26,735 nt of DNA from CAYVLA01 sp964549615 [NCBI: uncultured Thermococci archaeon] (GCA_964549615.1 CAZJVP010000041.1:1-26735); one strand, 5' to 3'. Shown: positions 1 to 8,305, counted from the stretch's first letter. Program-made: numbers and translations. Notes: generated from the letters alone by a model not told the origin.

Positions 1-1
1 C

Positions 2-940
2 TTCATGGATTCTCTCGCAGGGGTTGAGGATGGAAGTACCAAGAGGAAGAAGGTCGGCGAGCTCTTCGTCCGCACCTTCGAGGAGGTGGCGAACCGGTAT
101 GGCGTTACCGCCCTCATCCAGGGAACCATAGCGCCTGACGCGATCGAGAGCTCAAGGGGGATGGCATCCAGAGGGAGCGGAGCAGAACACGGTGGCATGA
201 TAAAGCTTCACCACAACGTCGGGGGCCTGCCGGAGCAGATGTGGATCAGGGTGGTCGAGCCCATCAGAGACCTTTTCAAGTACCAGGTGAGGCTTCTTGG
301 TAAGTCCTTGGGCATCCCGGCCGAGCTGCTTGAGAGACAGCCCTTCCCTGGGCCGGGGCTTTGTGTAAGGATCGGCGGAGCCATCGCGCCGGAAACGCTC
401 CGGGTGCTCAGGAGGGCGACGAGCATCGTCGAAAGATCACTCAGTCCATACAAGCCCGGCCAGTTCCTGGTTTATGCCATTCGCCGTCAGGGGAAGGCCC
501 ATGAGGGGGCTGAAAGGATCGCCCGGGATATGCTTGGTGCATCCTACCGCGTCTCCGCGGTCTTGCACCCGAATCTGGGGGTGGGCGTGAAGGGGGATGA
601 AAGGGTGCTCGGCGGGATCGTCTCGTTGCGCATCGAGAAAGATGGCAGGCTCTCATGCGACCGCGTCCCATGGCTGGACATCCTCAGACTGCAAAGCGCA
701 ATCACGGGAGGCCTGCGCGAGGTTTGCAGGGTCCTCTTGGCCCTCAGAGAGAGGCCAAGAGGGAGAATGGCGGCGGTGATCCGGTCGGTGGAAACCAGAG
801 ACTTCATGACCGCGATGCCCTCCCAGATCCCCTTCGATAGGCTCCTCGCCACCGCGGATGAGCTTCTCGGACTACCCTCCATCGGGGCCGTCTTCTATGA
901 GATCACGACAAAGCCATCCTCGACCATAGAATTGGAGTAG
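2..940 (+). CDS. guaA: GMP synthase, ATP-pyrophosphatase (PP-loop) subunit, C-terminal part
   Basis: This is the 3' part of the subunit that aminates XMP to GMP with ATP and ammonia. The reading frame is open to the left edge, so the N-terminal SGGVDS P-loop lies outside the window. The visible part carries family landmarks in order: GTIAPD near residue 41, KLHHNVGGLP, EPIRDLFKYQVR (XMP and dimer region), the PFPGPGL motif near residue 115, and the C-terminal EITTKPSSTIELE, which matches the usual ITSKPPATIEWE ending. In archaea the glutaminase and synthetase are usually separate proteins. No glutaminase domain is visible here, but the missing N-terminus means a fused form cannot be excluded. 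The gene converges on the small zinc-ribbon gene on the other strand. Confidence 0.93.
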   Translation, partial: FMDSLAGVEDGSTKRKKVGELFVRTFEEVANRYGVTALIQGTIAPDAIESSRGMASRGSGAEHGGMIKLHHNVGGLPEQMWIRVVEPIRDLFKYQVRLLGKSLGIPAELLERQPFPGPGLCVRIGGAIAPETLRVLRRATSIVERSLSPYKPGQFLVYAIRRQGKAHEGAERIARDMLGASYRVSAVLHPNLGVGVKGDERVLGGIVSLRIEKDGRLSCDRVPWLDILRLQSAITGGLREVCRVLLALRERPRGRMAAVIRSVETRDFMTAMPSQIPFDRLLATADELLGLPSIGAVFYEITTKPSSTIELE

Positions 941-1107
941 GCCCTTTCGAGACCCGCACGTCCGGGTGGAAGAAGATGGCGTCAAAATCCAAGACGAACG
1001 GCCCGCATCAGAGTCTGAGGGGGTCAAGGACTCGCGCCGCCGAGATCCCGCCAGCCTGCCGGTGCGGAGCAGGCCGCGCGCCTCTTGCTCTCCAGCCCAC
1101 CGACGGC

Positions 1108-1278
1108 CTATCTCCTCCCCTTCGGCCGTTCCCAACCCTTGATCTCAGCATCCCGGATTTCCTTCTCCTTCTCGGCGCTGACGAACTTGAACCTCACTAC
1201 GGATCCACACTTGGGACAACGGTCCTTGAGCGGGTCCACCTTCACATGGCACTTAAAGCAGTACGGGATTGCCACCAT
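1108..1278 (-). CDS. Small zinc-ribbon protein (56 aa), function unknown
   Basis: A 57-codon frame, too short for ordinary ORF cut-offs, starts at ATG 1278 and ends at TAG. It encodes a compact zinc ribbon with C7-x2-C10 and C21-x2-C24 (motifs YCFKC and RCPKCGS), followed by a charged helix-like tail (SAEKEKEIRDAEIKGW) and a basic end (RPKGRR). An in-frame TGA three codons upstream fixes the start at ATG 1278 or GTG 1275. A TATA-like CATTATC lies 36 nt upstream, as at other minus-strand genes here. The two evenly spaced CxxC knuckles and sensible codon use argue for a real gene. Such one-ribbon proteins often bind RNA, RNA polymerase or ribosomes, but nothing here fixes a role. I do not recognise a named family. 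Confidence 0.72.
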   Translation of the reverse strand: MVAIPYCFKCHVKVDPLKDRCPKCGSVVRFKFVSAEKEKEIRDAEIKGWERPKGRR

Positions 1279-1870
1279 AGGGAATCATCCCGCACCGCAT
1301 TACGGGGGAGAGAGATAATGCTTTCGTTCGCTGGAGCCGCACACCAGGATAGGTTGATCTCAAGGCCTCTTGACCCGCCGCACTGTCGGTCGGGGCGTTG
1401 GGAATGTTGTCGCGGTAATCGGCTCACGCCCACCTACATGCCGCGACAAACGTCGGGATCCGAGGGGCTCGATGGGCCTCACCGGGTTGGGCTAGAAGAC
1501 TCTGGGCAAGCACGAGCGAAGAACAGGCAATATTTCTACCGACGCAGAATCTGGAAAACTGTAAGACGCGTGATTACCCCCGGTGGGCCCAGCTGGAGAT
1601 GATCCGAAAGGGAGGGGCGCACGGCTATATGCAGCTATGTGGTCCGAAGAACGCACCGAAATCGGACCTGTCGCCCGGGGGTCTCTGCCCCACGGCCCGG
1701 TTGTCTAACCAGTGCGACCCGTACCCCCCAGGATCGGGGAAAGGGCTCGACATATGCCTCCGGCCTTCCGCAACATCCGCCCATAGACGCAAAGGGCGCA
1801 GGCGAAAGTCCAATATCGAGGCCGCGCCACGAAGGTTTCCCCTCGAGGTTCAGGGGGAAGCCGAAGAAAG
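1279..1870. other. 592-nt stretch without a recognisable gene
   Basis: Frames here are short and have low-information translations. I found no tRNA A/B-box pair and no SRP RNA signature. One element, GGCGAAAGTCC near 1804, recalls RNase P RNA conserved region I, and GGGTAACGC near 1882 recalls another piece, but the remaining conserved regions are not in the right order, so I do not call rnpB. A 7-bp inverted repeat with a 14-nt loop (1641-1647 with 1662-1668) is visible, about as often as chance would allow. The stretch may hold the DUF523 gene's leader or a diverged structured RNA. Confidence 0.5.
1314..1320 (-). promoter_or_regulatory. TATA-like box of the zinc-ribbon gene
   Basis: On the minus strand the sequence reads CATTATC, ending 36 nt before ATG 1278. 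The position suits an archaeal TATA box with a short leader. The same TTATC/TATC core recurs at the glnA, disulfide oxidoreductase and UroD-family starts. Confidence 0.4.
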
Positions 1871-1879
1871 GTGACGGGC

Positions 1880-2824
1880 TTGGGTAACGCTGGTAGATGG
1901 CCAAGGCCGAGGGTTATCGTCAGCAGATGCCTAGGGTTTGCTAGCTGCAGGTATGACGCAACCACCGTTGACTGTCCGTCGGTCGCCCAGCTGAGGCCAT
2001 TCGCTGACCTGATCCCCGTCTGCCCCGAGGCCGGGGCGGGGCTTGGAGTTCCACGCGAGCCGATCAAGTTGCTGCTGTCCCACGATGGGATTCGAATGGT
2101 GGAGCCCCGGACCGGCAGGGATCGTACCCGTGAGGTCTACCGCTTCTCGGCCATGTTCATCGCCAGCCTGGACAACGTTGACGGTCTCATCCTCAAGAGC
2201 CGCTCACCGTCCTGCGCGGTCAAGGACGCCAGGCTGTACCGGGACTCGACTGATCGCGCGGAGGTGGGTCGCGGCCCTGGCCTTTTCGCCAGGATGGCTA
2301 TGGCGGCATTCCCGTGCGCTGCCGTAACGGACGAGGTCGGACTTGCCGACCCCTCGGTCCGTGAGGAATTCCTTACAAAGCTCTTCACCATCGCAAGGTT
2401 CAGGGCCGTCAAAATTGCAGGAGGCGCTGGTGATCTTCGGAGATTCCATGTCGAAAATCGGCTGCTGCTGATGGCCCGCAACCGGAGGCAGACTGAAGAT
2501 CTCGACAGGCTCTTGACTTGCGGCGAAGCCATGCCATCAGCAGATCTGATCTGCGAGTACGAGCACGGCCTACTCAGGGCGTTCCGCCGGCCTGCAAGAC
2601 CTGCATCAGCCTTGAAGGTCCTGATGCAGATCGTCGAGCAGCTGGGTCGAATTTTCCCCGGCGAAAGGCCGCGTTTGCTAGAGACTCTGGAAGACCCCGG
2701 CAAGGGAAAAGTCGGCCTGGCTATCCCGAGGGAGATTGTCAGGCGTTGGGCAGCCGGATTCGAGGATGACGACCAGGCTCGAAGAACCTATCTCGAACCA
2801 TATCCCCACGAGCTTGTGCAATAA
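1880..2824 (+). CDS. DUF523-DUF1722 protein (TudS/YbgA-like)
   Basis: A two-domain protein. The N-terminal DUF523 half shows SRCLGFASCRYD, VCPEAGAGLGVPREPI and LKSRSPSC. Counted from the upstream GTG at 1871, the three cysteines are C20, C51 and C115, the set that in the DUF523 enzyme TudS (thiouracil desulfurase) holds a [4Fe-4S] cluster with one open iron site. The C-terminal DUF1722 half (from about residue 185) ends in the typical YLEPYPHELVQ. YbgA-type fusions are widespread, but their exact substrate is unsettled. Desulfuration of a thiolated base or another sulfur-transfer reaction is inference. TTG 1880 is preferred because GGTGA lies 5 nt before it. GTG 1871 is the alternative and adds three residues. 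The gene converges on dapF. Confidence 0.85.
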   Translation: MGNAGRWPRPRVIVSRCLGFASCRYDATTVDCPSVAQLRPFADLIPVCPEAGAGLGVPREPIKLLLSHDGIRMVEPRTGRDRTREVYRFSAMFIASLDNVDGLILKSRSPSCAVKDARLYRDSTDRAEVGRGPGLFARMAMAAFPCAAVTDEVGLADPSVREEFLTKLFTIARFRAVKIAGGAGDLRRFHVENRLLLMARNRRQTEDLDRLLTCGEAMPSADLICEYEHGLLRAFRRPARPASALKVLMQIVEQLGRIFPGERPRLLETLEDPGKGKVGLAIPREIVRRWAAGFEDDDQARRTYLEPYPHELVQ

Positions 2825-2898
2825 GGTCTTGCGGGCGGCGTACCCGGCCTAGGAGCTTCCCGCGCACGGGCTATGGCAAGATCAAGCACCCTGTGCCG

Positions 2899-3714
2899 CT
2901 ATAGATAGGTTCGGCCTTCGAAGGACAGGGCGGCGGGGCCTCGGATCACGGTCTGCCTCCGGAGAACCACTTCGAGGGAGCCCCCGGGCATCTGAACCCG
3001 CCACTCAGCTTGGGACGGCTCCATCTGGCGGGCCGCCACGGCAGCGGCGATGGCCCCGGACCCACATGCCAAGGTCTCGCACGCGCCACGCTCGTGCACC
3101 CTCATCCTCAGGTTGCCGCTGGAGATCCTGTTGACGAACTCCGCATTGATCCCGCCGGGTTTGAAGTCGTCGTGGTGTTCGAGCGCATGCCCTATGCCCT
3201 CCACATCGATCGATGAGACATTCCGGTTCACGAAGGTCACGGCGTGTGGATTGCCGACGTTCACCAGATGGTAGACCAGCGCCCTCCCACCGGCCGTGAT
3301 GCGTCTTCGTCCCTCGTATCTTGGCCTGATGTCGGTCACTGCTTCGACGGTTGCCTCCAGCTCGTTTCTGGGTTCAATGATCTTGGTTCTCACGATCCCG
3401 GCAGGAGTCGCTATATCGATCTTGTCGGGCCGACCCGGGTCCAGCCTCAGATGCAGGGCAAGTGAGACGCATCGTATGCCGTTTATGCACATCTCGGCCT
3501 CTGAGCCGTCCGCGTTGAATATCCGCAAGGACACGCCCTTGTCACGGGGACCTACGAACAGGACGCCGTCAGCGCCGACCCCTGTGTGCCTGTCGCAGCA
3601 CCTCAACGCGAAGTCCGACTTTTCGGCTTCGTCCACTTGCTCCCCGGCCCTCTCGTCGATAAGGATGAAGTCGTTGCCCAAACCATGCACCTTCAAGAAG
3701 TCGACACCGACCAT
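2899..3714 (-). CDS. dapF: Diaminopimelate epimerase
   Basis: Converts LL- to meso-diaminopimelate in lysine synthesis by a two-cysteine, cofactor-free mechanism. At 271 residues it has the normal length. It begins FLKVHGLGNDFILID, matching the family N-terminus. The first catalytic cysteine is in NADGSEAEMCINGIRC and the second in ETLACGSGA. NVGNPHAV and the GGINAEFV segment are also typical. The oddity is the first motif, normally CGNG: the glycine that helps bind the substrate carboxylate through the backbone is isoleucine (codon ATA). The gene is the last of the minus-strand operon and starts at ATG 3714, 9 nt after the aminotransferase stop. An archaeon would need it for lysine rather than peptidoglycan. 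Confidence 0.93.
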   Translation of the reverse strand: MVGVDFLKVHGLGNDFILIDERAGEQVDEAEKSDFALRCCDRHTGVGADGVLFVGPRDKGVSLRIFNADGSEAEMCINGIRCVSLALHLRLDPGRPDKIDIATPAGIVRTKIIEPRNELEATVEAVTDIRPRYEGRRRITAGGRALVYHLVNVGNPHAVTFVNRNVSSIDVEGIGHALEHHDDFKPGGINAEFVNRISSGNLRMRVHERGACETLACGSGAIAAAVAARQMEPSQAEWRVQMPGGSLEVVLRRQTVIRGPAALSFEGRTYL

Positions 3715-3723
3715 AGTTGGCCC

Positions 3724-4902
3724 CTAGAACTCAAGATTTTCTATGCGGGAGCAGGCTTCCCTGGTCCGACGCAAGCTCGGCACCAGTGCGAAGCGGACGA
3801 ACAGGTCCCCTGCCGTTGTGGCCTGCGAGAGTGCCGTGCCGGGAACGGTGTTGATGTGGGCGTTGGACAACAGGTGCTGAGAGAAACGTACCGAGTCGTA
3901 GCCCTCCGGTGTCCGAGCCCAGACATAGAAGGTCGCTTCGGCATACACCGATTCAAGCCCGATCGACTTCAGGCTTCGAACTAGGGCATCGCGCTTCTCC
4001 CTGTACTGTTGCCTCAATCGCGTGACATGAGCCTCGTCCGACAACGCCGCAACGGCGGCATCCTGAATGAACGTAGGTACGCCTGAGTGAACCTGTGTCT
4101 GCACCTTCTTGAAGGGCGAAAGGAGATCCTTCCTTCCGGCTACGAACCCTATCCTGTAGCCCGTCATGCTGCTTCTCTTGGAGAGGGAGTTGAACACAAG
4201 GGATACCTCGTCAGCGCCCTGGACCGTCAAAACGGAGGTCGGCCTCTCGTCAAAGAAGATCTCGGAGTAGGCTTCGTCGGAGGCGAGGAGAATGTGGTGG
4301 TCGGCACAGAAGTCCACCGCTTCTTTTAGGAATTGCCGGGTGGCGATCTTCGTCGTCGGGTTGTTTGGGTAGTTAATCCATAGGAGTTTTGCCTTCTTCA
4401 GCTCGGACGATGGCACGGCCGATAGATCGGGAAGAAACGATCTCCCCTCCTCTAGCGCCAAGTACAAGCACCTGCCCTGCCTTGCCATTGTGCCAGCGGT
4501 GTAGGGAGGATAGCCAGGGTCGGGGACGAGCACGACGTCCCCGGGGTCAACGTAGGCGAGAGGCAGGGTGAAAATGGCCTCTTTGGAACCGAGGGTGGCA
4601 GTGAGCTCCTCGTTTGGATCTAGGGAAACGCCGAACCTTCGCTTGAACCACCGCGCCACCGCAGATCTGAATTCCCATGAACCCTGGTAGCTGGGGTAGC
4701 CCGAACACGCCCTCTTTTCGACGGCCTTCTTGCATGCCGATCTCACGATATTCGGCGTCGGTGAGGCAGGGTCGCCCACCCCGAAGTCGATGATATCAAT
4801 TCCCCTGCGCTCAAGTTCGTCTTTCGCTTTGTCGATCTCGGCGAATGCATACGGACGCATCTCTTTGATGAAGCTGCTCGGAGCTATCAACGCAACCCAC
4901 AA
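3724..4902 (-). CDS. Class I aminotransferase, DapL/DapC-like (probable LL-diaminopimelate aminotransferase)
   Basis: A fold-type I PLP enzyme of about 392 residues. Landmarks are MRPYAFAEIDKAK, IIDFGVGDP, SGYPSYQG, LWINYPNNPTT, SDEAYSEI and SLSKRSSMTGYRIG, whose lysine forms the Schiff base. The N-terminus resembles bacterial LL-DAP aminotransferases that begin with PPYLFAELD. Placement directly before dapF supports amination of tetrahydrodipicolinate to LL-diaminopimelate with glutamate. Substrate is inferred from context, since class I enzymes overlap widely. The open frame runs upstream to 5010, inside the GXGXG gene. TTG 4902 begins one base after that gene's stop and gives a normal N-terminus. 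ATG 4860 would remove the segment before MRPY. Confidence 0.82.
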   Translation of the reverse strand: MWVALIAPSSFIKEMRPYAFAEIDKAKDELERRGIDIIDFGVGDPASPTPNIVRSACKKAVEKRACSGYPSYQGSWEFRSAVARWFKRRFGVSLDPNEELTATLGSKEAIFTLPLAYVDPGDVVLVPDPGYPPYTAGTMARQGRCLYLALEEGRSFLPDLSAVPSSELKKAKLLWINYPNNPTTKIATRQFLKEAVDFCADHHILLASDEAYSEIFFDERPTSVLTVQGADEVSLVFNSLSKRSSMTGYRIGFVAGRKDLLSPFKKVQTQVHSGVPTFIQDAAVAALSDEAHVTRLRQQYREKRDALVRSLKSIGLESVYAEATFYVWARTPEGYDSVRFSQHLLSNAHINTVPGTALSQATTAGDLFVRFALVPSLRRTREACSRIENLEF

Positions 4903-4903
4903 C

Positions 4904-5683
4904 CTATGCGTAGAGGCTTGAGTAAGGACGCCTCCCTTTGGGAACAACCTTGGTGAACTGGTTTGCCGCGATTTCCTCGGACAGCCCAAACATCTGCCCA
5001 AACTTCTCAATCTGAGCCTTCAGGTACGTCAGGTCCGGCGACTGGAGAGGTGCGACCTCTGCGCCCTCGCCCAGTTGCTCACGGGCAAAGGCGCCGCGTA
5101 TGTAGATGGTTCCGCCATGGATGCCGGTACCGATGAAGGACATCCTGTGTTTCCGATTGCCCAAACCCAACACAACCACCCTACCGCCAGCCATGTACTC
5201 GCCGAGGAAATCCCGGGCAGTCCCGCCTATCACGATTGAGGGAAAGGTCCGCCCGTATTCCTTCATGTGGAGGGCGGCCCTGTACCCGGCATCATCCCTG
5301 ACCAGGATGGAGCCTGCGACCATCGACATTCCCAGAACGTCCCCGACCCTTCCCTCAACGATTATCTCGCCTCCATGCATGGTGTTCCCCACTCCGTCCT
5401 GGGCATTCCCATGAACGAGAATAACATGCCCATCCATGAAGGCTCCGAGATCGTTGCCGGGGGTTCCAAATATCTCGATGCTGACCGGGGGAAGTCCGTT
5501 CAGCCTCGTTCCTATGTACCTCTGCCCGTATACGCGCCGGAGGACTATCCTCCTTACCCCTTTGTCGGCGGCAAGCTTGATTCTTTCGTTTAGCTCCTTG
5601 AAAGAGGATCCAAGGGCGTCGATCTCTGCATCGGGGAAGTCGTACGATGCCCTAATGTCTCCGAGGATGATCGAGTTTGCCAT
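4904..5683 (-). CDS. gltB3: Glutamate synthase, GXGXG-domain protein
   Basis: A stand-alone version of the right-handed beta-helix (GXGXG) domain that closes the C-terminus of bacterial GltB. It shows the repeated turns of the fold: IEIFGTPGNDLGAFMDG, VGNTMHGGEIIVEGRVGD, GGTARDFLGEYMAGGRVVVLG and GTGIHGGTIYIRG. In the assembled enzyme this domain is structural and helps shape the ammonia tunnel between amidotransferase and FMN sites. About 259 residues is the usual size of the separate archaeal protein. ATG 5683 overlaps the TGA of the upstream FMN subunit (TGATG), suggesting translational coupling. A GTG three bases upstream is also possible. The symbol follows the domain-numbered archaeal usage. 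Confidence 0.93.
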   Translation of the reverse strand: MANSIILGDIRASYDFPDAEIDALGSSFKELNERIKLAADKGVRRIVLRRVYGQRYIGTRLNGLPPVSIEIFGTPGNDLGAFMDGHVILVHGNAQDGVGNTMHGGEIIVEGRVGDVLGMSMVAGSILVRDDAGYRAALHMKEYGRTFPSIVIGGTARDFLGEYMAGGRVVVLGLGNRKHRMSFIGTGIHGGTIYIRGAFAREQLGEGAEVAPLQSPDLTYLKAQIEKFGQMFGLSEEIAANQFTKVVPKGRRPYSSLYA

Positions 5684-7224
5684 CACTGTCCAGCTCCCTT
5701 CACCCCGAGGACCTCAAGCTCCCAGTCGGAGAGCCCCACGCCGCGGAGGTGTTCTCGATTGCCCCTGAGGCTCTCGATGGCGTTGATCCCCATCCCGCCG
5801 AGCATCTCTTTGATCTCCAAGGACCAAGCACACAGAAGGCCGATCAGGCGCCTGGACACTATGTCGGGGTTTATCCTCTTGGATAGGTAGGGATCGGTGG
5901 TGCAGATCCCCCAGTTGCAGATCCCCGTGTGGCATTTCTGGCACAGGGTGCACCCCATTGCAACCAGGGCCGCCGTCCCAATGTACACGGCATCGGCGCC
6001 GAGGGCTATCGCTTTGACGACATCCGCGCTGCACCTGAAGCCCCCAGCCACCACCAAGGAACACTGGTTCCTTATTCCTTCTGCCCTGAGCCTTGAGTCC
6101 ACCGAGGCGAGGGCCATCTCGATGGGCACGCCAACGTTGTCCCTTATGACCTTCGGCGCGGCGCCCGTGCCGCCACGGATGCCGTCTATGGCAACCACGT
6201 CTGCTCCCGCCCTGACTATCCCGCTGGCGATCGCAGCGGCGTTGTTCACCGCGGCAATCTTGACGGACACCGGCTTTTCGTAGTCGGTAGCCTCCTTGAG
6301 CGCATATATCAGCGTCCTGAGGTCCTCGATGGAGTAGATGTCGTGCTGCGGGGCGGGTGAGAGCGCGTCCGTCCCAACCGGGATTTTCCTAGCGGCCGAT
6401 ATGCTCTTGGATACCTTCTCGCCGGGAAGATGGCCCCCGATGCCGGGTTTGGCTCCTTGGCCTATCTTAATCTCCACCATGGCCGAGCAGCGGAGGTAGC
6501 CGGGGTCGACCCCGAACCTCCCGGATGCGCACTGCACTACGGCATTGTCGGCAAACTTCCTCAGGCCCCTGGGCAGACCGCCCTCTCCCGAGTTGAAGAG
6601 CGTTCCGACGGCCTTGGCCGCCCGGGCTAGGGACTCCTGTGCCTGAGCGCTGACGGCGCCATAGCTTAGCGCGGAGAACATGACGGGCAGCTCGATCCGG
6701 ACCTGCGGGTCGCCGTTGACGGGCTGCCCATCAACGATCTCCAGTCTCCTTGGCTTGCGCCCCAAGAACGTCCTCAGTTCCATCGGCTCCCTCAAGGGAT
6801 CGATGGACGGGTTCGTCACCTGCGAAGCATCCAGCACAAGGTGGTCCCAGTAAACTCTCATCGGCTTATCGTTTCCGCACCCCGTCAGCAGCACACCTCC
6901 CGACTCGGCCTGGCGTTTTAGGTCCGTGATCCTCTCTCGCGTCCAATAGAAGTTTGGTGCATACGAGTACGGATTGAGCCCGACCGTTATTGCGCCCGTG
7001 GGGCACAGAACGGCGCATCTCTGGCAACCGGCGCACTTGCTCTGATCGGAGATCATCCTATCGGCTACTTCGTCGTAGGTGTGAACCCCGAATCCGCACT
7101 GGCGGGCGCACACCTTGCACCTTATGCATCTGTCCTCGTCGCGTTGAACCTTAAACTCCGGCAGCAGCTGAGTCGCCAGCGTTCTCTCAGGCCCCCTCCT
7201 CCTCGTAGCATATGCCCTGTCCAA
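5683..7224 (-). CDS. gltB2: Glutamate synthase, ferredoxin-FMN catalytic subunit
   Basis: The 2-oxoglutarate-aminating part of glutamate synthase, with an N-terminal ferredoxin module. Residues about 32-80 hold two 4Fe-4S motifs (CIRCKVCARQC and CAGCQRCAVLCP). The FMN barrel follows, with FNSGEGGLPRG, GAKPGIGGHLPG, SPAPQHDIYS and VVAIDGIRGGTG. The cluster region near the C-terminus reads MGCTLCQKCHTGICNWGIC. Three of its cysteines match the 3Fe-4S set of bacterial GltB, and two more are present. The length of 513 residues suits the archaeal form. The only good upstream start is TTG 7224, overlapping the amidotransferase gene by 38 nt. Electrons probably come from the polyferredoxin and flavoprotein encoded earlier in the same operon, replacing GltD. 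Confidence 0.94.
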   Translation of the reverse strand: MDRAYATRRRGPERTLATQLLPEFKVQRDEDRCIRCKVCARQCGFGVHTYDEVADRMISDQSKCAGCQRCAVLCPTGAITVGLNPYSYAPNFYWTRERITDLKRQAESGGVLLTGCGNDKPMRVYWDHLVLDASQVTNPSIDPLREPMELRTFLGRKPRRLEIVDGQPVNGDPQVRIELPVMFSALSYGAVSAQAQESLARAAKAVGTLFNSGEGGLPRGLRKFADNAVVQCASGRFGVDPGYLRCSAMVEIKIGQGAKPGIGGHLPGEKVSKSISAARKIPVGTDALSPAPQHDIYSIEDLRTLIYALKEATDYEKPVSVKIAAVNNAAAIASGIVRAGADVVAIDGIRGGTGAAPKVIRDNVGVPIEMALASVDSRLRAEGIRNQCSLVVAGGFRCSADVVKAIALGADAVYIGTAALVAMGCTLCQKCHTGICNWGICTTDPYLSKRINPDIVSRRLIGLLCAWSLEIKEMLGGMGINAIESLRGNREHLRGVGLSDWELEVLGVKGAGQ

Positions 7225-8305
7225 CCCGGCCGATCACCGGGACGCCGCCTAGAGGCGACCAGACGCGTTCAAGATCCCCGTCCACTAGCCTAATGGGGGC
7301 CTCTTCCGAGGCAAGATAGAGCCTGCCGTTGCCCGTCGCGGCTGTCAGAGGCCTCAGCTTGATCCTGTCCGTCAACCCGATCATCTCGCCTTCGCGGCCG
7401 ATTATCACGGAGAAGGGTCCGTTCAGGAGAAGTCCGGAGTAGCTGATCCTGAGGGAAGAGTAGAGCGCTTTCTTGGACTCGGGCATTCCGTCGATCTTCA
7501 CCCAAACGGGCGGAGCGAGCACCTTACACGCCATCTCGACGCCAAGGCCGTGGCGCCTGACAAGCAGATCGATGGCGTAGGCCACGACCTCGGTATCCGT
7601 GAAGAAGTTGCACCGGTATCCGTAGTCCTCCACGAACCTCTTGTTGGCGCCGTAGCTCGATAACTCCCCGTTGTGCACGACCGCCCAGTCAAGAAAGCTG
7701 AATGGATGAGCCCCTCCCCACCATGCCTGCGTATTTGTCGGGAAACGCCCATGGGCAAGCCATATGTACCCCCGGTACTCATCAAGCACGTAGAACTTGG
7801 CGATATCCTCGGGAAAGCCAACACCCTTGAAGACCCCCATGTTCTTGGCGCTCGAGAACACGTACGCGTCCTTCACCGTGGTGTTGATGCGGGTGACCTC
7901 CCTGGCCACCAGCTCCTGGAATCGCACTCCATCCTCCGAAGGAGGCCTGACGAAGTATCGCCAGAGCATCGGGCCGTTCGTCACGCCGTCCTGTGGGTTG
8001 GTGGGGATCTCCTCAGCGTGCACAACATCAAAGTTCCTGGCAAGCTCGGCCTCGGCGAGCTCCTTTCCGTGCGCGGACTCGTACATCACGTGGAAAGCAT
8101 AGTCCTTGGGACGGCTTGGATAAAGTCCATATATCGCAAAGCCAGCTCCCAGGCCATTTGACCTTTCCCTCATGTTGGACATGGCCTCAAACACGGGTTG
8201 CCCTTCGACGCAGCGCCCCCGCAAATCCATCATTCCGAATATGGAGCAGCTCCCGATGACCTTGTCATCGCGGTAGGGATTGCTGCGTTTCTCAAGGTCC
8301 AACAA
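7187..8305 (-). CDS. gltB1: Glutamate synthase, class II glutamine amidotransferase subunit
   Basis: Releases ammonia from glutamine for the FMN subunit. It shows the Ntn-hydrolase landmarks: the nucleophile cysteine in GSCSIFGM, then WLAHGRFPTNT, VVHNGELSSYG and FFTDTEVVAYAIDLL. The cysteine must become N-terminal, so a short propeptide is expected. The frame is open to 8359, but TTG 8305 (paired with TTG 8302) gives a 19-residue propeptide, overlaps the oxidoreductase by only 14 nt and has GGAGG about ten bases upstream. About 372 residues is typical of the separate archaeal subunit. The synthase domains lie in separate genes immediately downstream, all apparently coupled by overlaps. Confidence 0.92.
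   Translation of the reverse strand: MLDLEKRSNPYRDDKVIGSCSIFGMMDLRGRCVEGQPVFEAMSNMRERSNGLGAGFAIYGLYPSRPKDYAFHVMYESAHGKELAEAELARNFDVVHAEEIPTNPQDGVTNGPMLWRYFVRPPSEDGVRFQELVAREVTRINTTVKDAYVFSSAKNMGVFKGVGFPEDIAKFYVLDEYRGYIWLAHGRFPTNTQAWWGGAHPFSFLDWAVVHNGELSSYGANKRFVEDYGYRCNFFTDTEVVAYAIDLLVRRHGLGVEMACKVLAPPVWVKIDGMPESKKALYSSLRISYSGLLLNGPFSVIIGREGEMIGLTDRIKLRPLTAATGNGRLYLASEEAPIRLVDGDLERVWSPLGGVPVIGRVGQGICYEEEGA

Noticed and set aside
976-1602. A 208-codon plus-strand frame.
   Set aside because: It is antisense to the zinc-ribbon gene, its translation is low-information, and long chance frames are common in GC-rich DNA.
1641-1668. 7-bp inverted repeat with 14-nt loop.
   Set aside because: Stems of this size are expected many times by chance in 26 kb of GC-rich sequence, and no T-tract follows to suggest a terminator.
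1804-1900. RNase P RNA-like pieces (GCGAAAGTCC and GGGTAACGC).
   Set aside because: The first lacks the full GAGGAAAGTCC, ACAGAA and the CR-V element are not found at suitable distances, and the DUF523 gene starts inside the needed span.
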